From Actinomadura latina NBRC 106108 (GTDB lineage Bacteria > Actinomycetota > Actinomycetes > Streptosporangiales > Streptosporangiaceae), in the NCBI RefSeq assembly GCF_001552195.1, contig NZ_BCQS01000008.1, positions 62,001-126,000 of the forward strand: DNA of 64,000 nt, read 5' to 3'. Position 1 is the stretch's first letter. The number at the start of each line of letters is the position of its first letter. Shown here piece by piece: positions 49,639 through 58,090 of this stretch. The notes below the pieces were generated by a model. The model saw only the letters and a list, made by a program, of their open reading frames with translations. It did not search any database and had not been told where the DNA came from. A program made the position numbers and the translations under genes.

Positions 49639-50427
49639 TCAGGCCCCGACCATGTTGAATCCGCCGTCGGCGAGCATGTAGGCGCCGGTGATGTGGGAGG
49701 CGTCCTCGGTGGCGAGGAACAGGGCCGTGCCCGCGACCGCCTCGGGCGGCGGGATCCGGCCCATCGGCGTCTGCGCGATGAGCTTCTCGCGGCGCCCCGA
49801 CTTCCAGTCCTCGCGCTGCAGCGTGGCGCCGGTCTCCATGAAGCCGGGCGCGAAGGTGTTGACGCGGACGGCCGGCGCGAACGCCGCCGCGTACGACTTG
49901 GTGATGCCGAGCAGCCCGTACTTGGCGGCGGCGTACTGAGGAGCGCGCGCGCTGCCCCTGACGACCACGGTGGAGCCGATGTTCACGATGGCGCCGTGCC
50001 CCTGGTCCAGCATCCGGGAGCCGAACTCGTGGGTCATCAGCAGCGTGCCCTTCACGTCCACGTCGATGACGCGGTCGAGGGACTCCTGTGTCAGTTCCCG
50101 CCACGACATCTGCTCGGTCGCGACGTCCCCGACGTTGTTGACGAGCACGTCGAGGGTTCCCGCCCGCTCGAACGCCTCGTCGGCGAGCCGGCGGATCGAC
50201 TCCCAGGACGAGATGTCGGCCTGCACGACGAACGCCTCGCCGCCCGCGCCGCGGACGCGTTCGGCGGTCCGCTCGGCGCCCTTCTCGGAGCTGTTGTAGT
50301 GGACGCCGACCCGGGCGCCCTCCTGCGCCGCGCGGACGGCGATCTCGGCGCCGAACCCGGTGCCGGCCCCCGTGACCAGCACCGTCTTCCCGGCGAATCG
50401 CGGGAAGATCCTCTGCTCCGTGCTCAT
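49639..50427 (-). CDS. SDR family oxidoreductase (A)
   Basis: 262 residues. The cofactor site TVLVTGAGTGFGAEIAV near 15-31, NNVGD (for NNAG), the serine in IVNIGSTVV and the catalytic pair in QYAAAKYG near 160 are as expected of classical SDRs. The basic HYNSSEKG region suggests NADPH. ATG 50427 has GGGAG seven bases upstream. It probably oxidises or reduces an alcohol or keto intermediate of the island's substrate. Confidence 0.9.
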   Translation of the reverse strand: MSTEQRIFPRFAGKTVLVTGAGTGFGAEIAVRAAQEGARVGVHYNSSEKGAERTAERVRGAGGEAFVVQADISSWESIRRLADEAFERAGTLDVLVNNVGDVATEQMSWRELTQESLDRVIDVDVKGTLLMTHEFGSRMLDQGHGAIVNIGSTVVVRGSARAPQYAAAKYGLLGITKSYAAAFAPAVRVNTFAPGFMETGATLQREDWKSGRREKLIAQTPMGRIPPPEAVAGTALFLATEDASHITGAYMLADGGFNMVGA

Positions 50428-50444
50428 TGACGTTCTCCCTGTCT

Positions 50445-50482
50445 TGTCGTTGGGGGACGGCGCCCTGTCGTTGGGGGGACGG
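50445..50482. repeat. Direct repeat between the two SDR genes
   Basis: TGTCGTTGGGGGACGG (50445-50460) recurs with one extra G at 50466-50482, the starts being 21 bp apart. It lies in the 77-bp gap upstream of SDR A. It could be a regulator site or a slippage product. Confidence 0.6.
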
Positions 50483-50504
50483 CCCTGCCTCCCGGGAAAG
50501 GCCC

Positions 50505-51269
50505 TCAGACGAGGGTCCGGCCGCCGTCGACGTACATGACGTGCCCGGTCATGAACGCCGCGTGCGGTGAGGACAGGAACAGGATCGGGCCGACGACCTC
50601 CGCCGCCGTGCCCAGCCGCCCGGCGGGGACGAGCCGGACGAGGTCCTCGCGGACGCCCGGCTGCGCGAGGTAGCCGGCGGTGAGCGGCGTCTCGACGTAG
50701 CCGGGCGCGACCGCGTTCACCGTGACCCCGTGGCCGGCCCACTCGGCGGCCATGACCCGCATCATCTGGTTCATGCCGCCCTTGGAGGCGGCGTAGGGCC
50801 CGTGCTTCTTGTGGGCCAGGTGCCCGGACACCGATGACAGGAAGACGATGCGCCCGCCCCGGGCCCGCACCATGTGCCGGCCCGCCGCCTGCGCCGCCCC
50901 GAACGCGGTGGACAGGTTGGTGCGCAGCATCCGGTCCCACTCGGCCTCGGTGAACTCCAGGATCGGCCGCCGGTCGTTGACGCCGACGCAGTGCAGCAGG
51001 ACGTCGAGGCCGCCCATCTCGTCCAGCGCGTACTGGACGGCGGCGCCGCCGGAGCCCGGTTCGGTCAGGTCGGCCGCGAGCGTGTGCGGCTTCGTCCCGT
51101 CCGGGCCGGGGTCCAGCGCGCCGAGCCGCGCGGGGTCGCGGTCGACTGCCGTGACGGCGGCGCCCGCGCCGAGATAGCCGCGGACGCACTCCGCGCCGAT
51201 CCCGCCCGCGCCGAGGACGAGCACGCGGGCGCCGCGCAGCCCGAGCCAGTCGGTCGCCGTATCAGCCAC
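50505..51269 (-). CDS. SDR family oxidoreductase (B)
   Basis: 254 residues from GTG 51269 (GAGGAAC upstream). The nucleotide site is atypical, VLVLGAGGIGAEC in place of TGxxxGxG, but the acidic VDRDP, the serine in FLSSVSGH and YAASKGG are normal. NNAG is replaced by HCVGVN. It resembles dihydrodiol or acyl-type dehydrogenases; the substrate is unknown. It is the first gene of the minus-strand operon, and divides the promoter region with IclR 2. Confidence 0.88.
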   Translation of the reverse strand: MADTATDWLGLRGARVLVLGAGGIGAECVRGYLGAGAAVTAVDRDPARLGALDPGPDGTKPHTLAADLTEPGSGGAAVQYALDEMGGLDVLLHCVGVNDRRPILEFTEAEWDRMLRTNLSTAFGAAQAAGRHMVRARGGRIVFLSSVSGHLAHKKHGPYAASKGGMNQMMRVMAAEWAGHGVTVNAVAPGYVETPLTAGYLAQPGVREDLVRLVPAGRLGTAAEVVGPILFLSSPHAAFMTGHVMYVDGGRTLV

Positions 51270-51294
51270 TTGCGGTTCCTCGCCTTCCGATGTA

Positions 51295-51321
51295 CTTTCA
51301 TTCTGTGAAAGTTGATTTCAC
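51295..51321. promoter_or_regulatory. Overlapping dyads, candidate IclR operator
   Basis: CTTTCA-N5-TGAAAG (51295-51311) and GTGAAA-N5-TTTCAC (51305-51321) are both perfect 6-5-6 inverted repeats sharing seven bases. They lie in the 80-bp divergent region between SDR B and the IclR gene at 51350, in an A/T-rich patch. This is well placed to control both directions. Confidence 0.65.
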
Positions 51322-51349
51322 TAACCAAGAGTATGTGGTGACATAGGTC

Positions 51350-52129
51350 ATGGCGTCAAGCGACCGGTCGCGTTACCACATCGCGGCGCTCGCCAAGGGA
51401 CTGCAGGTCCTGAGCCTGTTCGACGGGCCGACGCTGTCCCTGCGGACCAGCGACATCGCCGCCCTCACCGGGATTCCGATGCCCACGGTGTTCCGGATCG
51501 TCTCCACGCTGGAGGACCTCGGCTACCTGGAGCGCCGCCACGACGGGTCCGTCCAGCCCGGGGTCAAGGTGCTCACGCTCGGGTCGGCGGCGATGCGGGG
51601 ATCGAGCCTGGTGCAGCTCAGCGACCGTCCCCTGCGGCTGCTCGCGGAGGCGACCGGCGAGACGGTCAACCTCGGCGTCCTGGTCGAGGACCGCGTCCTC
51701 TACCTCGCGCGGCTCCGCAACGCCGACCTGGTCACCGCCAACGTGCACGTGGGCTCGACCTTGCCCGCGCCCTACACGTCGATGGGCAAGCTCCTGCTCG
51801 CCTACCTGCCGCAGGACGATCTCGACCGCCGTATCACCGCGGCGTCCTTCACGCCCGGCGCCGGGCCCAACGCCGTCACCGACGCGGCCGCGCTGCGCGC
51901 GCAGCTGGACGGCATCCGCCGCGACGGCTACGCGGTCCAGGACCAGGAGCTCGCGCAAGGGCTCCGGTCGGTCTCGGTGCCGGTCTTCGGCACCGGCGGC
52001 GCCCCGGCCGCCGCCGTCAACGTCGCCGTGTCCGCGATGCGCCGGTCCGAGAGCGACCTGCGCGGCCCCATCCTCGACCGGCTGCGGGAGACCGCCGACG
52101 ACATCAGCACGAGACTGAGGACCCGATGA
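51350..52129 (+). CDS. IclR family transcriptional regulator (second of two)
   Basis: 259 residues. The winged helix (ALAKGLQVLSLFDG, DIAALTGIPMPTVFRIVSTL) and effector domain (NLGVLVEDRVLYLARLRNAD, TSMGKLLLAYL, QGLRSVSVPVFGTGG) parallel the regulator at 43723 almost block for block. It probably binds the overlapping dyads just upstream and regulates the minus-strand catabolic and transport operon and its own operon. Its stop overlaps the next start (ATGA). Confidence 0.93.
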   Translation: MASSDRSRYHIAALAKGLQVLSLFDGPTLSLRTSDIAALTGIPMPTVFRIVSTLEDLGYLERRHDGSVQPGVKVLTLGSAAMRGSSLVQLSDRPLRLLAEATGETVNLGVLVEDRVLYLARLRNADLVTANVHVGSTLPAPYTSMGKLLLAYLPQDDLDRRITAASFTPGAGPNAVTDAAALRAQLDGIRRDGYAVQDQELAQGLRSVSVPVFGTGGAPAAAVNVAVSAMRRSESDLRGPILDRLRETADDISTRLRTR

Positions 52130-52677
52130 CACGACAGCACGCGTTCACGCCGGACGAGCTGGACGGCGACCGCCTCGCCCTCTACCAGGCGATCACCGAG
52201 GGCCCCCGGGCGCAGGGCCCCCGGCTGTTCGACCTGGTCGCGGAGTCGGGCGCGCTGCTCGGCCCCTTCAACGGGTTCCTGCTGCGGCCCGCGCTCGGGG
52301 ACGCCCTGCAGCGCCTCGGCGCGGCCGTCCGCTACCAGGGCTCCCTCAGCGGACGGGCCCGCGAGATGGCGATCCTCGTCGTGGCCGCGCACTGGGACAG
52401 CGAGTTCGAGCGCACCGCCCACGAGGCCGTCGGACGCGCGGCCGGCCTCACCGAGACCGAACTCGCCGCCATCGCGGCCCAGGCACCCCTGCACCTCCAC
52501 GACCCGCACGAGGCCGCGGTCCTGCGCCTCACCCGGGCCCTCGCCGCCGGCGACGTGGACGACGAGACCTGGGCGTCCTGCGTCCCGCCGCTGGACCGCG
52601 AGACGGTCTTCGAACTGACCACCCTCGTCGGCTACTACTCCACCCTGGCCCTCCAGATGCGGGCCTTCCGCGTCTGA
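52126..52677 (+). CDS. Carboxymuconolactone decarboxylase family protein
   Basis: 183 residues of the CMD/AhpD-like alpha-helical fold. The core is LSGRAREMAILVVAAHWDSEFERTAHE (about 73-99, given here as LSGRAREMAILVVAAHW and DSEFERTAHE), with a second partial repeat later (DRETVFELTTLVGYYS). The redox Cys pair of AhpD is absent, so an enzymatic role like lactone or 4-carboxymuconolactone decarboxylation is more likely than peroxidase support. It is translationally coupled to IclR 2. Confidence 0.82.
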   Translation: MTRQHAFTPDELDGDRLALYQAITEGPRAQGPRLFDLVAESGALLGPFNGFLLRPALGDALQRLGAAVRYQGSLSGRAREMAILVVAAHWDSEFERTAHEAVGRAAGLTETELAAIAAQAPLHLHDPHEAAVLRLTRALAAGDVDDETWASCVPPLDRETVFELTTLVGYYSTLALQMRAFRV

Positions 52678-52753
52678 GCCGGCGCCGCCGGGCATTGACC
52701 CGTCAGGTGAACGGCCGTTTAATGCCGTTCGGCCGCCCCGAAGGAGGAACCCA

Positions 52754-52951
52754 GTGAAGGTGCGCATCGACTCCGGACGCTGCCAAGGGCACGGCCGCTG
52801 CTACGACCTGGCGCCCGAGCTCTTCGGCGAGGACGACGAGGGCTACGGGACGGTCCTCGGCGACGGCGTCGTCCCGGACGGCGGGGAGCACGAGGCCCGC
52901 CTCGCCGTCGCGAACTGCCCCGAACGCGCGATCACCGTCGAGGAGGGCTGA
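52754..52951 (+). CDS. 3Fe-4S-type ferredoxin
   Basis: 65 residues from GTG 52754 (AGGAGGAAC upstream). Cluster ligands are C10, C16 and C55 (GRCQGHGRC and NCPER). The second position of the usual CxxCxxC is His13, typical of actinobacterial P450-linked ferredoxins with a 3Fe-4S cluster. It is acidic. It lies one base before the P450 gene and is surely its electron donor. The ferredoxin reductase is not in the window. Confidence 0.93.
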   Translation: MKVRIDSGRCQGHGRCYDLAPELFGEDDEGYGTVLGDGVVPDGGEHEARLAVANCPERAITVEEG

Positions 52952-52952
52952 C

Positions 52953-54218
52953 ATGGCCGCCGACGACCGCTTCTCCAGGACGCGTGACACCGCCCCGCTC
53001 GGCATCCGCAACGAGGTCGTCACCGGGCCGGTGTCCGACTGGGCGACCGACTTCTCCCACCTGGAACCGGAATGGGCCGCCGACCCGTACCCGATCCAGG
53101 ACGACCTCCGGCGGCGCTGCCCGGTCGCGCGGACCGAGCGGTTCGGCGGCGGCTGGCTGCCCACCCGCTACGAGGACGTCGCCGCGATCGCCTACGACAC
53201 CGACCGCTTCACGTCCCGGTCGGTGGTGATGAGCAACTACCGCCCGCCGGCGGACGTCGCCCCGGTGGGCGTCACGCCGCCGATCTCGTCCGACCCGCCG
53301 TTCCACCACGACGCGCGCAGGCTGCTGCTGCCGGCGTTCAAGAAGTCCGCGGTCCAGAAGCTGGAGGCGGGCACGCGGGCGTTCTGCCACGCGCTCGTCG
53401 ACTCCTTCGAGGGCCGGGACGTCGTGGACGCCGCGCACGACTACGCGCAGCACATCCCGATGCGGGTCATCGCCGACATGCTCGGCTTCCCGCCCGAGGA
53501 CGGCCCCCGCTTCCGCGAGTTCGTCGAGAACACCCTCGAAGGCGTCAACCTGCCGCCGGACGAGCGCATCGCCCGCATGGACAAGCTGTTCGAGTACCTG
53601 TACGAGCAGATCCGCGACCACGTCGACGACCCGCGCGACGATCTCACCACCTACCTGATCAACGCCGAACTGTACGGGCGGAAGCTCGAACCGTCCCACG
53701 TGTCCGGGACGATGGCGCTCCTCCTGATCGCCGGCATCGACACCACCTGGAGCGCGATCGGCGCCTCGCTGTGGCATCTGGCGAAGACCCCGGCCGACCG
53801 CGAGCGCCTGGTCGCCGATCCGTCGCTGCTGCCGACCGCGATGGAGGAGTTCCTCCGCGTCTACGCGCCGGTCACGATGGCGCGGCTGGTGCGGGACGAC
53901 ATGAACTGGGGCGGCGTCGACATGAAGGCCGACGACTGGGTGCTCCTGTCGTTCCCGGCGGCCAACCGCGACCCGGCGCAGTTCGACCGCGCGGACGAGG
54001 TCGTCATCGACCGCGCGGTCAACCGCCACGCCGCCTTCGGCCTCGGCATCCACCGCTGCGTCGGCTCCCACCTGGCCCGCATGGAGCTCCGCGTGGCCCT
54101 GGAGGTCTGGCTGGAACGAATCCCCGCCTTCACCTTGGCGGACCCGTCCGTCGTGACGTGGGCCGCCGGCCAGGTCCGGGGCCCCCGCACCCTTCCCCTC
54201 CGCATCGACCGCGGCTAG
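52953..54218 (+). CDS. Cytochrome P450
   Basis: 421 residues. The I-helix oxygen-binding motif is in LLIAGIDTTWSAIG, and the haem-binding loop is FGLGIHRCVGSHLAR with proximal Cys369. The K-helix region EEFLRVYAPVT provides the ExxR-type pair (E..R). The N-terminus has no membrane anchor, so it is soluble and served by the adjacent ferredoxin. It may hydroxylate the substrate that feeds the FAH and SDR enzymes nearby. CYP family not assignable by eye. Confidence 0.93.
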   Translation: MAADDRFSRTRDTAPLGIRNEVVTGPVSDWATDFSHLEPEWAADPYPIQDDLRRRCPVARTERFGGGWLPTRYEDVAAIAYDTDRFTSRSVVMSNYRPPADVAPVGVTPPISSDPPFHHDARRLLLPAFKKSAVQKLEAGTRAFCHALVDSFEGRDVVDAAHDYAQHIPMRVIADMLGFPPEDGPRFREFVENTLEGVNLPPDERIARMDKLFEYLYEQIRDHVDDPRDDLTTYLINAELYGRKLEPSHVSGTMALLLIAGIDTTWSAIGASLWHLAKTPADRERLVADPSLLPTAMEEFLRVYAPVTMARLVRDDMNWGGVDMKADDWVLLSFPAANRDPAQFDRADEVVIDRAVNRHAAFGLGIHRCVGSHLARMELRVALEVWLERIPAFTLADPSVVTWAAGQVRGPRTLPLRIDRG

Positions 54219-54226
54219 CCGTCGCG

Positions 54227-54247
54227 GAGCCGCTCCAGGGCCGGCTC
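54227..54247. terminator. Weak hairpin between convergent P450 and VOC genes
   Basis: GAGCCG and CGGCTC (six-base arms, 9-base loop) lie nine bases after the P450 stop. A modest two-way terminator candidate. Confidence 0.35.
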
Positions 54248-54258
54248 AAGACGCCGCG

Positions 54259-54447
54259 TCAGGCCGGGCTGAGGACGCAGAACTCGTTGCCCTCCGGGTC
54301 GGCGAGGACCGTCCACGGCACGTCGTCCTGGCCGATGTCGGCGTCGGTGGCGCCGAGTGCCCGCAGCCGGGCCGCCTCCGCCCAGAACTCGCCGAGCGCA
54401 ACGTCATCCCAAGCCTTCATGTTGATCTGCACGAGACGTGTCGCCAT
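54259..54447 (-). pseudogene. VOC/glyoxalase-like gene with internal deletion
   Basis: 62 residues. The first 24 (MATRLVQINMKAWDDVALGEF) match the start and the last 38 (ARLRALGATDADIGQDDVPW, then VLADPEGNEFCVL) match the end of the common actinobacterial glyoxalase-like VOC proteins of about 120 residues. The middle, about 55-60 residues with the central strands and metal ligands, is missing, and the reading frame is kept across the join near FWAEA/ARLRA. It probably cannot fold as a VOC module. I infer a deleted, non-functional gene, or a short remnant still translated. Confidence 0.6.
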
Positions 54448-54507
54448 GCCGCCGACCCTATGTCCGGGTCGCGGTGAATTCGATCACTCGCTCGCTTACT
54501 CGAACTC

Positions 54508-54536
54508 CTGACTGGTGAGTTGAGATGGTTTACGCT
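54508..54536 (+). promoter_or_regulatory. Leaderless promoter of the PBP4 gene
   Basis: CTGACT (54508-54513), 17 bases, then TACGCT (54531-54536), six bases before the ATG at 54543. This decides the start: the longer ATG at 54525 would lie upstream of the predicted transcript. Confidence 0.5.
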
Positions 54537-54542
54537 CACGTC

Positions 54543-56069
54543 ATGCGTGATCAATTAGTGCGGATCTCGGCCGTCCTGGTCGCCGGCGCCGTCATGCTCA
54601 CCGCGCCGGCCGTCCCCGCTCTGGCGTCCGCGCCGGGGGATCTGCCGGCCGATCTCGACGCGATCCTCGCCGACGCGCGGCTCGACGGCGCCACCGTGGG
54701 CGCGGTGGTGCGCGACGCGCGGACGGGCGCCGTGCGGTACTCGCGCGGCGCCGCCACGGCGGTGCTGCCGGCCTCGAACCTGAAGATCTACACCTCCAGC
54801 GCGGCGCTGTCGCTGCTCGGGACGGGGTACCGGTTCCACACCGGCGTGCTCGCCCGGAAGGTGTCCGGTTCGTCCGTCAAAGGGGACCTGTACCTGAAGG
54901 GCACCGGGGACCCGACGATGCGGGCCGCCGAGTACGACGGGCTCGCCGCGCAGGTCGCCGCGAAGGGCATCAAGCGGGTCGAGGGCGACCTGGTCGCGGA
55001 CGACACCTGGTTCGACGCCGTCCGGACGCCGTCCCACTGGGACCCCACCGATCTGCAGTACTACTACGCGGCGCCGATCTCCGCGCTCAACGTCGCGCCG
55101 AACGACGACTTCGACACCGGCTCCATCAACGTGTCGATCGGGCCCGGTGCGGAGGGCGGACCCGTCCAGGTCGGGCTCACCCCCGCGACGGACGTCGTCA
55201 AGATCGACAACAGGACGGTCACGGGGCGGCCCGGCTCGCCGTCCACGCTGTCGATCAACCGGGCCGTCGGAAGCGACACCATCGTGGTGAGCGGCTCGTA
55301 TCCGGTGAGCGGCTCGACCTTCTCCACGCTGCGCACGGTCGGCAAACCGACGATGTACGCGGCGGACGTCTTCCGGAAGGCGCTGCTGGCCCACGGCGTC
55401 CAGGTGAAGGGCACGACCGAGCGCGGCAGGACGCCCGCACGGAGCGCGCGAATCGCCTCCCGCACGTCCATGCCGCTGTCCCGGCTGATGGTCCCGTTCC
55501 TCAAGCTGAGCAACAACATGATCGCCGAGATCCTGGTCAAGGCGATCGGGCGGAAGGCGAAGGGGGCGGGCAGCTGGGACGCGGGGCTGCCGGTGATCGA
55601 GCGGTACGCCCGTTCCCTCGGCGTCCCGTCCGCGCGGCTGGAGATGGCCGACGGGTCGGGGCTGTCGCGGCTCGACCGCACGACGGCGGGAGACGTCGGC
55701 GCCGCCCTCGGGCGGGTGCGGAAGGCGCGCTGGTTCCCGGTCTGGTACCGCGCGCTGCCCGTCGCCGGCGACCCCGACCGCATGGCCGGCGGCACGCTGA
55801 CGTCGCGGATGCGCGGCACCCCGGCCGCCGGGAACGTCCACGCCAAGACGGGCACGCTGACCGGCGCCACCGCCCTGTCCGGCTACGTGACCGACCCGTC
55901 CGGACGCCCGCTGGTCTTCTCGGTGATCCTGAACGGCTACCGGGGCGGCGCGCCCAAGGACATCGAGGACCGGATCGCGATCCGCCTCGCCGGCGGCACG
56001 CCGCCGGCCGCGCTGCGCACCGCGCGGACCGGCCCGCAACTGGAGTGCTCCTGGATCAAGCGCTGCTGA
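54543..56069 (+). CDS. dacB: D-alanyl-D-alanine carboxypeptidase/endopeptidase (PBP4, S13)
   Basis: 508 residues from ATG 54543. A Sec signal peptide spans about 1-30 (ending ALASA). The three penicillin-binding motifs are present: SxxK at S78-K81 (ASNLK), SxN in KLSNNMIAE, and KTG in HAKTGTLTG. The long insert between the first two motifs is typical of the S13 family. It trims or cleaves peptidoglycan stem peptides outside the membrane. Monocistronic. Confidence 0.92.
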   Translation: MRDQLVRISAVLVAGAVMLTAPAVPALASAPGDLPADLDAILADARLDGATVGAVVRDARTGAVRYSRGAATAVLPASNLKIYTSSAALSLLGTGYRFHTGVLARKVSGSSVKGDLYLKGTGDPTMRAAEYDGLAAQVAAKGIKRVEGDLVADDTWFDAVRTPSHWDPTDLQYYYAAPISALNVAPNDDFDTGSINVSIGPGAEGGPVQVGLTPATDVVKIDNRTVTGRPGSPSTLSINRAVGSDTIVVSGSYPVSGSTFSTLRTVGKPTMYAADVFRKALLAHGVQVKGTTERGRTPARSARIASRTSMPLSRLMVPFLKLSNNMIAEILVKAIGRKAKGAGSWDAGLPVIERYARSLGVPSARLEMADGSGLSRLDRTTAGDVGAALGRVRKARWFPVWYRALPVAGDPDRMAGGTLTSRMRGTPAAGNVHAKTGTLTGATALSGYVTDPSGRPLVFSVILNGYRGGAPKDIEDRIAIRLAGGTPPAALRTARTGPQLECSWIKRC

Positions 56070-56079
56070 CCGCCGCGGG

Positions 56080-56652
56080 TCAGTCCTTGCCGCGCGCGTC
56101 GCGGATCATGTCGCGGACGCGGTCGGCCACCGCGGCCATCGGCCCGGCCAGCATGTTCTTCTTCGCCGACTCGGTGCCGGGGTGCGGGTGCGTCGGCGCG
56201 GTCGCCTCGGCGGCGCGCACGGCGGCGGCGAAGCCCCTGAGCTGGGCCGCGCTGAACTCGACCTTGAGCCGGTCGAACTCGTAGCGCTCCTCGGCGCGGG
56301 CGTGGGTCAGCACGTCCATGCGCAGCCTGTCGAGCGACTTCATGAAGCGCGGGTCGTCGACGTCCATGCCGTCCAGCTCGGACAGCAGCTCCTTGGCCTC
56401 GCGCTCCTCGGCGAGCCGGTCGTCGACGATGCCGTCGCCGCCCGGCAGCCGCCGGGCGACCGGATGGACGATCTCCTCCTCGGCCGTCTCGTGGATCGCC
56501 AGCAGCTTCACCAGCTCCCGGAAGGACTTCTCGCGCTCGGTGCCTTCGGAGTGCATCACCTGGTCGAACAGGTCCCTGATCCGGCCGTGCTGCGCCTTCA
56601 GCAGGTCGATGACGTCTTCGGTGGTCTCGGCGTTCCGGGGCGTCGTCTGCAT
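56080..56652 (-). CDS. Hemerythrin HHE domain protein
   Basis: 190 residues. The hemerythrin-like four-helix bundle (about 10-140) shows the iron-ligand pattern: AQHGRIRDLFDQV, LAIHETAEEEIVHPVARR, and late HARAEERYEFDRL. The C-terminal 45 residues are low-complexity and basic. These proteins bind O2 or NO, or take part in iron and stress responses. A SigB-like promoter stands upstream. It diverges from the ferritin-like gene and converges tightly (10 bp) on the PBP4 gene. Confidence 0.88.
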   Translation of the reverse strand: MQTTPRNAETTEDVIDLLKAQHGRIRDLFDQVMHSEGTEREKSFRELVKLLAIHETAEEEIVHPVARRLPGGDGIVDDRLAEEREAKELLSELDGMDVDDPRFMKSLDRLRMDVLTHARAEERYEFDRLKVEFSAAQLRGFAAAVRAAEATAPTHPHPGTESAKKNMLAGPMAAVADRVRDMIRDARGKD

Positions 56653-56711
56653 CGGTGTCTTCCCTCGGTCCCTCGGTGACGTGCCGTCCCGTCGACGGCA
56701 GGACGTGTGGG

Positions 56712-56736
56712 TACCCGGAGCCGCACCCGGTAAGCG
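56712..56736 (-). promoter_or_regulatory. SigB-like stress promoter for the hemerythrin gene
   Basis: On the minus strand GCTT (56736-56733), 15 bases, then GGGTAC (56717-56712). The actinobacterial general-stress consensus, from memory, is about GTTT, 14-17 bases, GGGTAC/T, so this differs by one base. It would give a leader of about 55 bases. Confidence 0.45.
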
Positions 56737-56861
56737 GACGGCCGGGGAGGCGTCGGCAAAGACCTCGTCTGCGATCCGAAATCCCCGCGCGGATCCCGTG
56801 CGGATCCGGGTCGCCCGGGTAGGGGCGCAGTCCAGAACCGTCCTAAAGCCGATAGGAAAGG

Positions 56862-58082
56862 GTGAGCCTGGTGGCCTTCAACCCGCTCGAACACCGCGGC
56901 ATCCCGCTGGAGGACCAGCTGCGCAACTGGGCGCAGCTCGATGTGGCGCCGGTCGATCCCGACCACTCCGATCCCTACACCCGGTGCCGCATCATCACGA
57001 TGAACGGGATCGAGGTGGAGGCGATCATGTTCAGCCACCACTTCGCCCGGATCTCCCCCGACCCGGAGGTCAAGCAGCAGCTCGCGAGCGTCCGCTACAT
57101 CGAGGCGCAGCAGCAGAAGGTCGTCAACTGGCTGCTGCCCGGCCAGGCGTCCGTGCTGGAGACGACCCTGGCCTACGAGCAGGTCGCCGTCGACCTGACC
57201 GGGTGGGTGGCCCGGCAGGAGCCCGACCCCTACCTCAAGCAGTCCTACAACTTCGGGCTGCTGGAGGACTTCGACCACCTGTACCGGTACGCCAACCTCT
57301 ACGAGATCATCGAGCACCGCAAGGCCGAGAAGATCGTCGACCAGCTCACCGAGGTCATGCCCGGCCGGCCCGGCTACCAGCAGCACCGCGACCCGGTCGA
57401 CAACGTCCGCGAGCCCTACGACCGCAACGCCGCCGCGCCGATCTCCAAGCTGCACGCGCTGACGATCATGTCGGCCGAGCAGCAGACGATGAACTTCTAC
57501 ATGAACATGGGCCCGCTCTACATGGAGCCGATCGCCCGGCAGCTCTACCAGGAGATCGGCCTGGTGGAGGAGGAGCACGTCACCCACTACGAGTCGCTGG
57601 TCGACCCGGGCGAGACCTGGTGGGAGCGCCTGGTCAACCATGAGTACAACGAGTGCTACCTGTACTACTCGTTCATGCAGACCGAGACCGACCCGCGCGT
57701 GAAGGGCATCTGGGAGCTGCACCTCAACATGGAGCTGGAGCACCTGCGCATCGCCTGCGACCTGATGCGCCGCCACGACGGCCGCGACCCCGAGAGCGTC
57801 CTCGCGCCCGAGCTGCCCGAGCCGGTCACCTTCGAGCCCAACAAGCAGCTGATCCGCGAGCTGCTGACCACCCAGATCGACTGGACGACGCTGGGAACCG
57901 GCTACGTCCAGGAGGCCCACCAGCGGTTCGAGGCCTACCAGGACCGGATCAACGCCGAGCGGGGCGCGCAGGAGCGCGTCATCGACGACCACCGCGACAA
58001 GTTCGGCGACGAGTACCGCCTGGAGACCGAAGGCCCCCACCCCGTCCAGCGGCTGCGCGACAAGCCCGCGGCCCGTCCCTAG
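56862..58082 (+). CDS. Duplicated ferritin-like diiron protein, function unknown
   Basis: 406 residues, mostly helical. Carboxylate-rich helices recur: RYIEAQQQKVV, LAYEQVAVDL, LVEEEHVTHYES and MELEHLRIACDLM. The last two contain ExxH, the ferritin-like iron motif, and further Glu residues occur in HEYNECYLYY. This suggests two fused four-helix bundles or one large diiron bundle. I know no assigned function. The start is GTG 56862 with AGGAAAG upstream. A DUF2795 gene follows after 8 bp, so they are co-transcribed. Confidence 0.65.
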   Translation: MSLVAFNPLEHRGIPLEDQLRNWAQLDVAPVDPDHSDPYTRCRIITMNGIEVEAIMFSHHFARISPDPEVKQQLASVRYIEAQQQKVVNWLLPGQASVLETTLAYEQVAVDLTGWVARQEPDPYLKQSYNFGLLEDFDHLYRYANLYEIIEHRKAEKIVDQLTEVMPGRPGYQQHRDPVDNVREPYDRNAAAPISKLHALTIMSAEQQTMNFYMNMGPLYMEPIARQLYQEIGLVEEEHVTHYESLVDPGETWWERLVNHEYNECYLYYSFMQTETDPRVKGIWELHLNMELEHLRIACDLMRRHDGRDPESVLAPELPEPVTFEPNKQLIRELLTTQIDWTTLGTGYVQEAHQRFEAYQDRINAERGAQERVIDDHRDKFGDEYRLETEGPHPVQRLRDKPAARP

Positions 58083-58090
58083 GAGGAGAC

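Noticed and set aside
56817..56822. GGGTAG upstream of the ferritin-like gene as a SigB -10
   Set aside because: The last base is off consensus and no GNNT box stands 14-16 bases upstream.
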